A stretch of DNA of 64,000 nucleotides from Lentibacillus populi (GCA_014642895.1 BMJD01000007.1:57466-121465), one strand, 5' to 3'; positions 33,546 to 42,490 are shown, numbered from the stretch's first letter. Notes: generated from the letters alone by a model not told the origin. Numbers and translations are program-made.

Positions 33546-33785
33546 CTACCGATCTCTGAAAAAATTCTCAGCCTTTTCCAAATAAATTTCTTGATCAGAC
33601 GATAGATCATATTCCTCTTCAATTGCACTCACGGGACAAACCGCCTTACATGCTGCACAATCTATACAAACATCCGGATCAATATAAAACTGATCTGGAC
33701 CTTCCTCTATACAATCAACAGGGCAAACGCTGACACATTCTGCTGCTTTCTCTTTGCCACATGGTTCCAGTATTACAAAAGCCAC
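33546..33785 (-). CDS. fdxA: 7Fe ferredoxin
   Basis: 79-aa ferredoxin very like Bacillus 7Fe ferredoxins. Cys9, Cys17 and Cys50 are placed for the [3Fe-4S] cluster, and Cys21, Cys40, Cys43 and Cys46 for the [4Fe-4S] cluster; Cys25 is an extra cysteine. The motifs are CVSVCPVDCIEEG and YIDPDVCIDCAACKAVCP. Soluble electron carrier. A single gene with its own terminator. Confidence 0.93.
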   Translation of the reverse strand: MAFVILEPCGKEKAAECVSVCPVDCIEEGPDQFYIDPDVCIDCAACKAVCPVSAIEEEYDLSSDQEIYLEKAENFFRDR

Positions 33786-34000
33786 TACTTTTTCCCTCCC
33801 CGTTTAAAATAAGGTTCCAAGTTAATTTAATACTATATTCCCTGCATTTTTCAAGTGTTTCGCTTATTATAGCACTCCATTTATAAGGATTTCAGGAATG
33901 ACAGACAGCGTTTTGCGCTTTTTGATAATTTCATTGTATTTTGTGTGTTAATTTCTTGATCTGGAAAAACTTATGCCTTCTTTTTCTTTCCTTGTTGCTC

Positions 34001-34126
34001 GATCGGTTTTACGTTGTTCTTGATCAATTTCGGGATGTTCCTGATCGATTTCATGTATTGCTCGATCGATTTTGTTTGCTTCTCGATTAATCCCGAAGTG
34101 CTCCCGATCGATTTTGCATGTTACAA
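34001..34126. repeat. 21-bp GATC tandem array, locus B (6 copies)
   Basis: GATC (GATT in the fifth copy) starts units at 34001, 34022, 34043, 34064, 34085 and 34106, exactly 21 bp apart. The common start is GATCGATTT. The array lies between the ferredoxin gene and the CHY zinc-finger gene and overlaps the last codons of the latter. The minus-strand frame through it gives IDRE/IDQE heptads, which is repeat read-through. Confidence 0.85.
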
Positions 34127-34443
34127 CCTGTCTCAAAATATAAATGCTGATGCAGCGCACATCCCGGATTAAAGCCTGCACCACATTCAGGGCATAAGGC
34201 ACCACTATCCAAGTATGCTTGAATTGTCAGTTCCGTTCCACATGCTCCACAAAGAACAGCCCGCCGACCAAATTCAGCTTGCGGCCATACCTTCGTATAT
34301 CCACAGCCTTTTTCCACATGGCATTTGTAGCAAGCAAAATATTCCCCGCAACAGTAAAATTTTATTGCTATCCGATCATTTTCTCCGTGATAATGACGAC
34401 ATCTGGTTTCCGTATCAATTGCGCCATGTACTTCATGCATCAT
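34087..34443 (-). CDS. CHY zinc-finger protein
   Basis: 118-aa protein dominated by a CHY-type zinc finger (about residues 10-105): TRCRHYHGENDRIAIKFYCC, CYKCHVEKGCG, VLCGACGTELTI and LCPECGAGFNPGCALHQHLYFE. Many Cys/His pairs suggest three bound zincs. The family includes Hot13-like and DUF-annotated bacterial proteins; function is unknown. The last dozen residues are encoded by the 21-bp repeat array, so the C-terminus appears to have been formed by array invasion. GGGGGG lies just before the ATG pair. Confidence 0.8.
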   Translation of the reverse strand: MMHEVHGAIDTETRCRHYHGENDRIAIKFYCCGEYFACYKCHVEKGCGYTKVWPQAEFGRRAVLCGACGTELTIQAYLDSGALCPECGAGFNPGCALHQHLYFETGCNMQNRSGALRD

Positions 34444-34520
34444 ATTCCCCCCTTGGTAGTTTTATTATACCAGCCTTCGGGAATAGAAAACTAACCAAGA
34501 AGTTACAAGGAGTGTTGCAA

Positions 34521-34718
34521 ATGTATAAATATAGTGTCACACCAAATAAGGATGTTACTGCCTGGTATGTAAAGCTTGAAGATGTAGCACCAACAAATGA
34601 GTATGCTACAAAAGATGATGCAATTGAAAAAGCAGAACAAATAGCAAAGGAAAATAAACCAAGTAAAGTGACCATCCTGGATAAATATCATCAGGTTGTG
34701 GAGGAGAAAATATTTTAA
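34521..34718 (+). CDS. DUF2188-like small protein
   Basis: 65-aa protein, MYKYSVTPNKDVTAWYVKLE through DDAIEKAEQIAKENKPSKVTILDKYHQVVEEKIF. The layout (short beta strands, an Ala/Glu-rich helix, VTILDKYHQVVEE end) matches the DUF2188 family of small bacterial proteins. AAGGAG lies 8 bp before the ATG. Function unknown. A monocistronic gene next to a 575-bp non-coding stretch. Confidence 0.75.
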   Translation: MYKYSVTPNKDVTAWYVKLEDVAPTNEYATKDDAIEKAEQIAKENKPSKVTILDKYHQVVEEKIF

Positions 34719-34897
34719 TCGTGCATCAAACGAATACGCTGTCGGTATGATCGCTCCATACCGGCATTTATATCCTTTTTACACCTTAACACCACCATGA
34801 TATACCAACACGCAGAATTTTTAGTCGAAACATTAGTATAGCAGTTCATACAGCAGAACAGTTATTTAACCTATGGCCAAGAAAAATGACTAATCTA

Positions 34898-34926
34898 TTG
34901 ACATACTAGTACACATATGGGATGAT
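34898..34926 (+). promoter_or_regulatory. possible sigma-A promoter before a structured region
   Basis: TTGACA (34898-34903), 17-bp spacing, then GATGAT (4 of 6 matches to TATAAT). No gene follows for 370 bp, but a structured element lies at 34989-35095, so it could drive a non-coding RNA. Confidence 0.3.
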
Positions 34927-34988
34927 TATAAATAAGAAGTAACAACTAAGATAAACTGGCATTCTACGTAATGTTTTTGACCATGCTT

Positions 34989-35095
34989 ATTCACACTGGC
35001 GCGACTAAGGGGTCGCAAGGACGTCAGAGCAGGTAGGGCTGACGTTGCTTAAGTTAGAAAACACCCAGTGGAACAAGACCGCGGCATGAGTGAAT
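34989..35095. ncRNA. structured intergenic element, possible small RNA
   Basis: Nested pairings: ATTCAC/GTGAAT closes the unit (34989-34994 with 35090-35095), CACTGG pairs with CCAGTG (34994-34999 with 35065-35070), and two hairpins, GCGAC-TAAGGG-GTCGC and ACGTCAG/CTGACGT, lie inside. It is more GC-rich than its surroundings and non-coding. It may be an RNA or a dispersed repeat; no known class recognised. Confidence 0.3.
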
Positions 35096-35222
35096 TCCTG
35101 AACAAAACTAAGATTTCTCACGACGTAAATTAGCATCAATTGATTAACAATAACAAGAATTCCCACCCGATCATTTTCGGGCAAAAAATAAAATGTAAAG
35201 CTTATGTGTTACTTTAGTAATC

Positions 35223-35258
35223 AAAGGGGTACCTTAATCATGAAGGTGCCCCTTTTCC
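35223..35258 (+). terminator. terminator-like hairpin before cvfB
   Basis: AAAGGGG-T-ACCTT pairs with AAGGTGCCCCTTTT around AATCATG, 37 bp before the cvfB start. It could end transcription from the structured element, or act as an attenuator of cvfB. Confidence 0.6.
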
Positions 35259-35294
35259 AATTACATAACTTTATAAGTGAAAGTAGGTTGTACG

Positions 35295-36149
35295 ATGAAC
35301 ACTTTACCAATCGGAACTATTCAAACCATGACCGTCCTGCGCAAAATCGAGACCGGTTATGTATTACAAAAAAATACAAATGAGGTGCTCATGCATCATA
35401 ATGAAACAGAACATGAACTGGAGCAGGGTCAGCCTGTTGAGGTATTTTTATATCTGGATAAAAAAGGACAAACGGTTGCAACGACACATCTCCCATCAAT
35501 CCGAATGGATACATATGATTGGGCAGAGGTCGTAGAAGTAATTCCGAATTTAGGTGCATTTGTCAACATTGGCATTGCAAAAGAAATACTTGTCTCGAAG
35601 GATGAGCTGCCGTTATTTGAAACTGTATGGCCCAAAACCGGTGATATGCTGTACGTTACGTTAGGGAAAGATCGCAAAGGACGTTTACTCGCAATTCCAG
35701 CGACTGAGGGTGTCTTTGCCAGGGAATGGGAATTAGCTCCGGAAAATGTGTTAAATACACCAATTAGCGGACGTGTATACCGAACCAGCAAAGAAGGAAC
35801 GGCAGTTATTACGAATGAGGGCTATCGCGGGTTCATCCATCACACAGAACGAAAAAGGGAACCACGTCTTGGAGAATGGGTAAACGGACGTGTAATTGAA
35901 GTAAAAGATGATGGTACACTAAATATTTCGCTCCGCCCACTAAAACAAGACAGTATTAGCGAAGATGCTGAAGCAATTTTATCCCACTTGGAAGAAAAAG
36001 GTGGCATTATACCGTTTAGTGACAAGAGTGATCCTGAAGATATACGTAGTACATTTCAAATCAGCAAAGCGGCATTCAAACGTGCACTAGGCAAACTTAT
36101 GAAGGATGGAAAAATTGAACAATATGACGGGAACACCTACCTAAAGTAA
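35295..36149 (+). CDS. cvfB: CvfB-type S1 RNA-binding protein
   Basis: 284-aa protein made of S1-like RNA-binding domains followed by a C-terminal winged helix, as in CvfB/YitL. Visible parts are LPIGTIQTMTVLRKIETGYVL, the S1 segment WAEVVEVIPNLGAFVNIGIAKEILV, and GGIIPFSDKSDPEDIRSTF plus SKAAFKRALGKLMKDGKIE near the end. In Staphylococcus CvfB influences virulence factor expression; in Bacillus the role is little known. I use the ATG at 35295; a GTG six codons earlier is possible. Confidence 0.88.
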   Translation: MNTLPIGTIQTMTVLRKIETGYVLQKNTNEVLMHHNETEHELEQGQPVEVFLYLDKKGQTVATTHLPSIRMDTYDWAEVVEVIPNLGAFVNIGIAKEILVSKDELPLFETVWPKTGDMLYVTLGKDRKGRLLAIPATEGVFAREWELAPENVLNTPISGRVYRTSKEGTAVITNEGYRGFIHHTERKREPRLGEWVNGRVIEVKDDGTLNISLRPLKQDSISEDAEAILSHLEEKGGIIPFSDKSDPEDIRSTFQISKAAFKRALGKLMKDGKIEQYDGNTYLK

Positions 36150-36175
36150 AAATATACCTATTAATAGCGAATGAT

Positions 36176-36205
36176 GAAAGCAGCGATTACCTCAGGCTGC
36201 TTTTT
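36176..36205 (+). terminator. terminator of cvfB
   Basis: AAAGCAGC/GCTGCTTTTTT stem with an 11-nt loop and a strong T tract directly after cvfB. Confidence 0.85.
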
Positions 36206-36426
36206 TAGCTTCATAGAAATTTGAATTTTCCATCTCCTATATGAATACAATGATAATAAGGCAAGCAAGGTACTTAGCTATCCTTTATCCTCTTTAATAG
36301 CTGCTCGCCTTTTTACAAACGGATCTGGCGTGTGTGGGTCAGGACAACGACAGCTACATTGGCAATACGACTGATCTGGAAGGAGGTAATTATGTAAACT
36401 TAACTATTCTTTTAAAGGGGGATTCG

Positions 36427-37638
36427 ATGAAAAAAGGATTTATCTGGCAAATTGTCGGGGCTTTTGTTTTGGCAATTATCGTCGGCTTGATTTTTGGCGA
36501 TAAAACCACGTATATTCAGCCGCTTGGTGATTTCTTTCTCCGGTTAATTAAATTCATTATCGTACCATTGATCCTGTCAACCATCATTGTTGGGGTCACA
36601 AACGCTGGAGATATTAAAAGATTAGGGCGTTTAGGTGGCAAAACGATATCCTACTATCTAATCACAAGCTTTATAGCTATCTCAATCGGTCTTATCGCCG
36701 GATTTACCTTTTCACCCGGAAGCGGTATGGATCTGCAAGTAAGTGAAACGGCTGTTGAACCAAGCGAAACGGACGGTGTTGTGCAAACAATCTTAAACAT
36801 TATCCCACTAAACCCCATCGAAGCACTGGCTTCCGCTAATGTGCTGCAAATTATCTTTTTCGCTCTCTTTACCGGCATTGGCATTAAACTTGTTGGGGAA
36901 AAAGCAGCAACGGTTCAACAGTTTTTTGACGGATTTGCCGAAGTTATGTATAAAATAACCGGTGTAATTATGAAACTGGTACCCATCGGAATCTTTGGTT
37001 TACTGGCACCGGTTGTTGGGGAATACGGCCTCACCGTTCTATTGCCATTGATAAAATTAATACTTGCACTAATTGTTGCATGTATCGTCCATGTTGCAGT
37101 GGTTTATTCAGTTGCAGTAAAATCACTTGGCAAAATGAATCCGCTGCTGTTTTTTAAAGGAATCTTTCCGGCTGCAGCGGTGGCGTTCAGCACGTGCAGC
37201 AGTTCTGGAACATTACCGATTACAATGAAAAACACGGAAGATAACCTTGGCGTGTCAAAAGAGACATCAAGCTTTATTTTACCATTAGGTGCAACAATAA
37301 ACATGGACGGAACAGCAATATATCAAGGAATTACTGTCGTCTTTGTCGCCCAGTATTTTGGCATAAATCTTTCCTTTACGCAAATTCTGACGGTAGCACT
37401 AATTGGCACCCTTGCTTCGATTGGTGCTGCAGGGGTACCTGGTGCAGGGTTAATTATGTTAACAATGACACTTGCAGTTGTTAACCTGCCTTTGGAGGGG
37501 ATTGCACTTGTTGCAGGTGTTGACCGGATTCTGGATATGTTTCGGACGTCAGTAAATATTATCGGTGATGCGTCCGCAAGTGTTGTGATTGAAGAATCGG
37601 AGAGAAAACGAGTTGTTGGCGAAGCAGCCTCTGCATAA
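36427..37638 (+). CDS. gltP: dicarboxylate/glutamate:cation symporter (DAACS)
   Basis: 403-aa transporter of the glutamate-aspartate symporter family. Family motifs are KFIIVPLILSTIIVGV, the serine-rich AFSTCSSSGTLPITMKN (re-entrant loop 1), INMDGTAIYQGITVVFVAQ and AAGVPGAGLIMLTM with VDRILDMFRTSVNIIGD (substrate-binding helix 8). It takes up glutamate, aspartate or C4-dicarboxylates. The ATG at 36427 has AAAGGGGG upstream; an earlier frame start adds an unrelated 31 residues. Followed by a terminator shared with the convergent gene. Confidence 0.92.
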   Translation: MKKGFIWQIVGAFVLAIIVGLIFGDKTTYIQPLGDFFLRLIKFIIVPLILSTIIVGVTNAGDIKRLGRLGGKTISYYLITSFIAISIGLIAGFTFSPGSGMDLQVSETAVEPSETDGVVQTILNIIPLNPIEALASANVLQIIFFALFTGIGIKLVGEKAATVQQFFDGFAEVMYKITGVIMKLVPIGIFGLLAPVVGEYGLTVLLPLIKLILALIVACIVHVAVVYSVAVKSLGKMNPLLFFKGIFPAAAVAFSTCSSSGTLPITMKNTEDNLGVSKETSSFILPLGATINMDGTAIYQGITVVFVAQYFGINLSFTQILTVALIGTLASIGAAGVPGAGLIMLTMTLAVVNLPLEGIALVAGVDRILDMFRTSVNIIGDASASVVIEESERKRVVGEAASA

Positions 37639-37649
37639 TCTAAATATAA

Positions 37650-37687
37650 ACTTGGGTGTGCAAAATACTTTTTTTGCGCACTCAAGT
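37650..37687. terminator. bidirectional terminator between gltP and the flavoprotein gene
   Basis: ACTTGGGTGTGCAAAA and TTTTGCGCACTCAAGT form a 16-bp stem with two mismatches around a short AT-rich loop. It lies between two convergent genes. Confidence 0.8.
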
Positions 37688-37738
37688 TATGTTTGAAGCG
37701 TTTATGCTTACTCTTCACCGCCCGTGTTTCAATGCGCT

Positions 37739-39298
37739 TTACCATGGCTGAATATTACCTTTTTCATCCTTGTATACAACATGCTCCTTGGCAAATTTAA
37801 CCGGGGAATCAAGTCCTGCTGCTGCAGCGATCCGGAATAATCCTTTTCGGAGCGTAATTACATAGTTTGCTGTTCGCCATTTTTTCTCATCAATAACAAG
37901 AGCTTTTTGCAGCTCCGGATCTGTTGTTGCAACACCGACCGGACAGACATTGGATTGACATTTTAATGTTTGAATACAGCCGACCGTAATCATAAACCCG
38001 CGTGCTACGTTAACAAGATCAGCGCCCATTCCCAGCGCAATTGCAACCCTGTCTGGAGAAAATAATTTACCTGAAGCAATGATCTTTACCCGGTCACGAA
38101 CGCCGTATTTAACTAATGCCTCATGCACCAGTGGGAGTGATGATTTGATTGGCAGCCCAACACTGTCAGTCAGCTCCTGATATGATGCACCAGTCCCGCC
38201 TTCGCCACCATCGATTGTAATAAAATCCGGGTTCTTTCCCAGATCTTTTATATGCTTGGCTAATTCTTCGGCTTCGTCCGGACTGCCAATCACAATTTTC
38301 ATACCAACAGGTTTTCCGGTATGTTCACGAATGCGTTCAATAAAATGAAATAAGGACGGTATATCACTATATTCAGTAAAGCGATTCGGACTATCGACGG
38401 ATTTAAATGGTTCTACTTTGCGGATTCTCGCTATTTCTTCGGTTACCTTTTCACCATCGATATGACCGCCACGTGTTTTAGCCCCCTGTGCCAGTTTCAA
38501 TTCAAACGCTTTTATTTGAGGAATTTTACTTTTCTCAAGCAATTCATCCCAGTCAAAGCTGCCATCTTTATCCCGAACTCCGAATAACCCGGGGCCAATT
38601 TGCATGATAATGTCAACGCCACCCTTTAAATGGTGTTCGGATAAGCCGCCTTCACCGGTATTCATCCATGTACCTTTGGCAATTCCCAACCCTTCCGACA
38701 GTGCTGTTATTGCCTTTTTTCCAAGCGCACCATAGCTCATCGCAGACATACCGATTTGTCCCTTGGCAATAAAAGGCTGTCGCGTATTCTCTCCAATGAC
38801 GATTGCATCATCCTCCTCAAGCAAATAGGCAAGGGATTCATTTTCTTCCAGTTTTTCTTCTCGTTCTGTAAACAGGGGGTCTTTTAGTAACAAGTACCGT
38901 TGTGTCGTCACCTTTGTGTCCCTGTCCATTTTCAGCTCTTCCGTAAGTTTCGGAAACATGGAGTTGCGTACGTAAAATCCTGCTGACTCAAAATCCCGCT
39001 GTGATCCAAACCCGATTACATCACGCTTATATTTTGCTGTTTTGACAATATGCTGATAATCCCGGCGCGAAAATGGTTTCCCTTCATTGTCATTGTTAAA
39101 GAAATACTGACGCAGTTCCGGGCCAATTTTTTCAAAAAAGTATCGCACGCGTCCTAAAACTGGATAGTTTCTTAGTACCGGGTGCTGCTTTTGCGTACGG
39201 TCAACAAAAAATAAATATATCCCAATAATAATTAACACAAGTAATACGATAACAACTGCTACAAACCCGATAATTGTCATCACATTTGCTATATTCAT
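37739..39298 (-). CDS. FMN-binding glutamate synthase family protein
   Basis: 519-aa protein like B. subtilis YerD: an N-terminal membrane helix (VAVVIVLLVLIIIGIYLFF) and then a glutamate-synthase large-subunit-like FMN barrel. The barrel shows GMSAMSYGALGKKAI, GEGGLSEHH, IDGGEGGTGAS and, for a [3Fe-4S] cluster, CIQTLKCQSNVCPVGVATTDP. It lacks the amidotransferase domain, so it is not complete glutamate synthase by itself; the true reaction is uncertain. The ATG at 39298 has AAGGAAGGG upstream. Confidence 0.88.
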   Translation of the reverse strand: MNIANVMTIIGFVAVVIVLLVLIIIGIYLFFVDRTQKQHPVLRNYPVLGRVRYFFEKIGPELRQYFFNNDNEGKPFSRRDYQHIVKTAKYKRDVIGFGSQRDFESAGFYVRNSMFPKLTEELKMDRDTKVTTQRYLLLKDPLFTEREEKLEENESLAYLLEEDDAIVIGENTRQPFIAKGQIGMSAMSYGALGKKAITALSEGLGIAKGTWMNTGEGGLSEHHLKGGVDIIMQIGPGLFGVRDKDGSFDWDELLEKSKIPQIKAFELKLAQGAKTRGGHIDGEKVTEEIARIRKVEPFKSVDSPNRFTEYSDIPSLFHFIERIREHTGKPVGMKIVIGSPDEAEELAKHIKDLGKNPDFITIDGGEGGTGASYQELTDSVGLPIKSSLPLVHEALVKYGVRDRVKIIASGKLFSPDRVAIALGMGADLVNVARGFMITVGCIQTLKCQSNVCPVGVATTDPELQKALVIDEKKWRTANYVITLRKGLFRIAAAAGLDSPVKFAKEHVVYKDEKGNIQPW

Positions 39299-39417
39299 CC
39301 AATACCCTTCCTTTAAACATGATCTTATAGGTTTAGAATGTATCAACTTAGGAAAAGTATCCGTCTTAAGGGCGTAAAAAAGAATGACAGCCATTAAATG
39401 CCACGATTAAAGAGCGT

Positions 39418-39515
39418 GTTCAAAAAGGAGGATAAAAAGGACCGAGGCCGGCTAAGTTCTCGGGAGTCCTGTTGCAACGCCGACACTAGCAAGTGATGTT
39501 TTTATTCACTTTCAG
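39418..39515. repeat. possible fragment of a TCAAAAAG-end repeat
   Basis: GTTCAAAAAGGAGG opens a stretch with CCGAGGCCGGC and CTCGGGAGTCC that could pair, unlike the AT-rich surroundings. It shares only the end motif with the elements at 44694 and 54274, so its kinship is doubtful. Confidence 0.25.
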
Positions 39516-39607
39516 GCTCCCTCAGTTGAATATAGTAATTCTACTTATCATCATAATCGAAGTTTTATGAGATCCCAATGTACTAGGGATTTTCCGATAA
39601 CGACATT

Positions 39608-39838
39608 TCAACGCTTTTGAATTTCAAACATATCCTCCAACTTTTCCGTCATATAAGTATGACAATCCTCGACCGCAATATTATAGAACATCGGGCCAAG
39701 CTCTTCGATGAAAAATTCAAGTATCAATTGTGCAGCCAAATCACCAATTTGCTCGTCCCGTTCCCGCTCAAAATATCCCTTGATTCGTTTTGCCATTTCA
39801 TTCTTTTGTTCCTTCGTTAGTTCGAATTTCGCTTTCAT
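39608..39838 (-). CDS. DUF2164 protein
   Basis: 76-aa acidic helical protein beginning MKAKFELTKEQKNEMAKRIK and containing ERDEQIGDLAAQLILEFFIEELGP, both typical of DUF2164. Function unknown. GGAAGGAG precedes the ATG at 39838; an upstream in-frame ATG gives residues unlike the family. It is divergent from pepF. Confidence 0.85.
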   Translation of the reverse strand: MKAKFELTKEQKNEMAKRIKGYFERERDEQIGDLAAQLILEFFIEELGPMFYNIAVEDCHTYMTEKLEDMFEIQKR

Positions 39839-39987
39839 TTTATTCTCCTTCCATTTCAAAACAATACTTCTTGTCACCATTATAACAATGTTACTTTTCC
39901 ATCGATATATTGCCGGCAAATTTCGTAAAAGAGCAGGAATTCTTTTCTCTTTGTCGAAATAGTATCTAACTAAAAAGGGGGCACATT

Positions 39988-41685
39988 ATGCAGACATTTG
40001 AAAATTATACATATGAACGGCCAAACCTGGAAAAAGAAAAAGCGTCTTTCAACGAGTTGCTTGATAATTTTATAACCGCTGCTTCCGTTGATGAGGCAAC
40101 AAAAGCTATTAAGGAAATCAACGCGTTTCGAGACAGACTATCAACTTTATTCAATTTGGTGTATATTCGGGCATCAATTGACACCAATGATGCGTTTTAC
40201 CAAGAAGAACGTGATTTTTTTGATGAAATGGAGCCGGAAATTAGGGGTCTAAGCACCGATTTCTATAAGGAATTGGTTCAATCGCCATATCGTGAAGAGC
40301 TGGAAAACCAGTGGGGAAGCCAGCTTTTTCAACTAGCTGATTGTGAAATTAAATCATTTTCACAGGAGATCATACCTTTATTGCAAAAGGAAAATAAACT
40401 GACATCAGAGTATTCAAAACTGGTTGCTTCGGCTCAGATTGAACTTAATGGGAAAACATATACATTAGCACAGCTTGGTCCACTCACACAAAGTAAGGAT
40501 CGTGCCATACGGAAACAGGCGGCCAAAGCAAGTGCCAACTTTATCGCGGAAAATGCTGAAAAATTTGATTCCATATACGATCAACTAGTTAAAGTACGAC
40601 ATGGAATTGCCACAACACTCGGCTTCGAAAATTTTGTTGATGTTGGCTATTTACGGATGCAGCGCGTAGACTATAATGCGGAAATGGTTAAAGTGTTCCG
40701 CAAACAGGTACGCGATTCAATCGTTCCACTTGTGACAAAGCTCTACGCAAAACAGGCGGAGCGAATCGGGGTAGATTCCTTGAAGTTTTATGATGAACCA
40801 TTTGAATTCAAAAGTGGAAATGCCGAGCCAAAGGGTTCTCCGGAATGGATTATCGAAAACGGCAAGATAATGTACGAAGAACTATCTACGGAAACAAAAG
40901 AATTTTTTGACTTTATGCTTGATCGGCATTTGCTGGACCTGGAAGCTAAAAAAGGGAAAGAGGCTGGTGGATACTGCACGTTCATCGAAGACTACCAATC
41001 CCCATTTATTTTCGCAAACTTTAACGGAACCTCCGGGGATATTGATGTGCTTACACATGAGGCAGGTCATGCTTTTCAATTTTACTCTAGTCGTAACATC
41101 GGTATTCCGGAATATTTAATTCCAACCTCGGAGGCAGCAGAAATTCATTCGATGAGTATGGAATTTTTTACATGGCCATGGATGGAGCTATTTTTCAAAG
41201 AAGATACCGATAAATATAAGTACTCACACCTTGCCGGCGGATTAGAGTTTCTGCCATACGGGGTTGCGGTCGATGAATTCCAGCACCTTGTTTACGAAAA
41301 TCCAGAATGGTCAACCGAGGAACGTAAACAGGCTTGGCGGAAATTGGAAGAAATTTATCTTCCGCATCGTGACTATGACGGAAATGATTATTTGGAAGCG
41401 GGTGGCTTTTGGCAGCGTCAAGGACATATTTATGAGGTGCCATTTTATTACATCGATTATACACTAGCGCAAATTTGTGCATTTCAATTCTGGAAGCGAT
41501 CCCGTGAAAGCCACGAAGAAGCATGGAAGGATTATTTACATTTATGTAAACTAGGCGGATCTAAATCATTCTTAGGACTTGTCGAAGCTGCAAATTTACG
41601 CTCCCCGTTTAAGGAAGGTTGCGTGGAGTCGGTTGTTGACACGATTGAGGAATGGCTGGAATCTGTTGACGATAAAGCATTATAA
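39988..41685 (+). CDS. pepF: oligoendopeptidase F (M3 family)
   Basis: 565-aa zinc metallopeptidase of the M3B family. The HEAGH zinc motif lies at 357-361 in VLTHEAGHAFQF, with the third ligand in EIHSMSMEFF downstream, and a conserved HRDYDGNDYLEAGGFWQRQGHIYEVPFYYIDYTLAQ region follows (broken here: HRDYDGNDYLEAGG, QGHIYEVPFYYIDY). It cleaves oligopeptides in the cytoplasm. AAAGGGGG lies before the ATG. Followed by its own terminator. Confidence 0.93.
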   Translation: MQTFENYTYERPNLEKEKASFNELLDNFITAASVDEATKAIKEINAFRDRLSTLFNLVYIRASIDTNDAFYQEERDFFDEMEPEIRGLSTDFYKELVQSPYREELENQWGSQLFQLADCEIKSFSQEIIPLLQKENKLTSEYSKLVASAQIELNGKTYTLAQLGPLTQSKDRAIRKQAAKASANFIAENAEKFDSIYDQLVKVRHGIATTLGFENFVDVGYLRMQRVDYNAEMVKVFRKQVRDSIVPLVTKLYAKQAERIGVDSLKFYDEPFEFKSGNAEPKGSPEWIIENGKIMYEELSTETKEFFDFMLDRHLLDLEAKKGKEAGGYCTFIEDYQSPFIFANFNGTSGDIDVLTHEAGHAFQFYSSRNIGIPEYLIPTSEAAEIHSMSMEFFTWPWMELFFKEDTDKYKYSHLAGGLEFLPYGVAVDEFQHLVYENPEWSTEERKQAWRKLEEIYLPHRDYDGNDYLEAGGFWQRQGHIYEVPFYYIDYTLAQICAFQFWKRSRESHEEAWKDYLHLCKLGGSKSFLGLVEAANLRSPFKEGCVESVVDTIEEWLESVDDKAL

Positions 41686-41692
41686 TGAATGG

Positions 41693-41723
41693 AACTGCCT
41701 GATTTAATTCGGGCAGTTTTTTG
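41693..41723 (+). terminator. terminator of pepF
   Basis: AACTGCC/GGGCAGTT stem followed by TTTTTG, 8 bp after pepF. Confidence 0.85.
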
Positions 41724-41785
41724 TTTCGGCTTTAGAGATAGTAGTGATATGTGATCTATTTTCTCCGATAACGCTGATGTTTCCG

Positions 41786-41880
41786 CTCGAGTTAATGCTC
41801 TAACGCTCCAATCTATATTCTTTCTCTCGGGTTGATGGTTCCCTGCTCCCGTTAAGGTTTCTCTTCTCAGCCTGATATAC
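41786..41880. repeat. 20-bp tandem array (5 copies)
   Basis: CTCGAGTTAATG, CTCCAATCTATA, CTCGGGTTGATG, CTCCCGTTAAGG and CTCAGCCTGATA start at 41786, 41806, 41826, 41846 and 41866, exactly 20 bp apart. A further degenerate copy may start at 41763. The array lies between the convergent pepF and glpP genes. Confidence 0.75.
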
Positions 41881-41935
41881 ACCAGTCGCTAACATGGTTT
41901 GGATAAGTTAAAACAAACGCACAAAGGCAGGGCAA

Positions 41936-42490
41936 TCAAAGCCCCCATAGTGCTTTGTCAGACGTCGAAATCGCCTTGGCACCGGAATCGTACGCACGTT
42001 GTACTTCTGCATCTGTTCTAATTAGCCCGCCAGCAATCACCGGTATACCTGTCCGATCTGACACCTCCGTAATTAAAGCTGGAATGATGCCAGGCATAAT
42101 TTCGATATAGTCAGGCTTTACCCGATTGATGATCTGGATAGTGTTCTCCAGCGCATGGGAATCCACAGCAAACATTCGCTGTACGGCCAAAATATCATGC
42201 TGCTTTGCCAGTGAAATGACATTTCCTCTTGTTGATACAATCCCATCAGGTTTTATTTCCCGGAAAATAAATTCAACACCATAGTCATCTGTCTTTAATC
42301 CTTGAATTAAATCCGCATGTACAAGTACTTTTTTATTGTTGCGCTTGGAATAGTTGACAAGGGATTTAATTTGCGAAAGTCTTGATTCCAAAAAAATGAT
42401 GTATTCATGATCGCTGGTAAGCAATTTCTCAAAGTCTTTCATATCCCTCACAGCTGGTAGTATTCCATTAAGTTCTGCGATAATGATCAC
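41936..42490 (-). CDS. glpP: glycerol-3-phosphate-responsive antiterminator
   Basis: 184-aa TIM-barrel antiterminator that, with glycerol-3-phosphate bound, prevents termination in glp leader transcripts. Characteristic parts are ILPAVRDMKDFEKLL, VLVHADLIQGLKTDDYGVEF and EIMPGIIPALITEV, with AGGLIRTDAEV. The predicted GTG start (42490) has no ribosome site, but GAGGTGATC stands directly before an in-frame ATT (42484), so an ATT start is possible. Its likely target, the glpF leader, lies 4.8 kb upstream. Confidence 0.92.
   Translation of the reverse strand: MIIIAELNGILPAVRDMKDFEKLLTSDHEYIIFLESRLSQIKSLVNYSKRNNKKVLVHADLIQGLKTDDYGVEFIFREIKPDGIVSTRGNVISLAKQHDILAVQRMFAVDSHALENTIQIINRVKPDYIEIMPGIIPALITEVSDRTGIPVIAGGLIRTDAEVQRAYDSGAKAISTSDKALWGL

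Noticed and set aside
33948..34205. Small protein with IDRE/IDQE repeats on the minus strand
   Set aside because: Read-through of the 21-bp array at locus B; no start signal.
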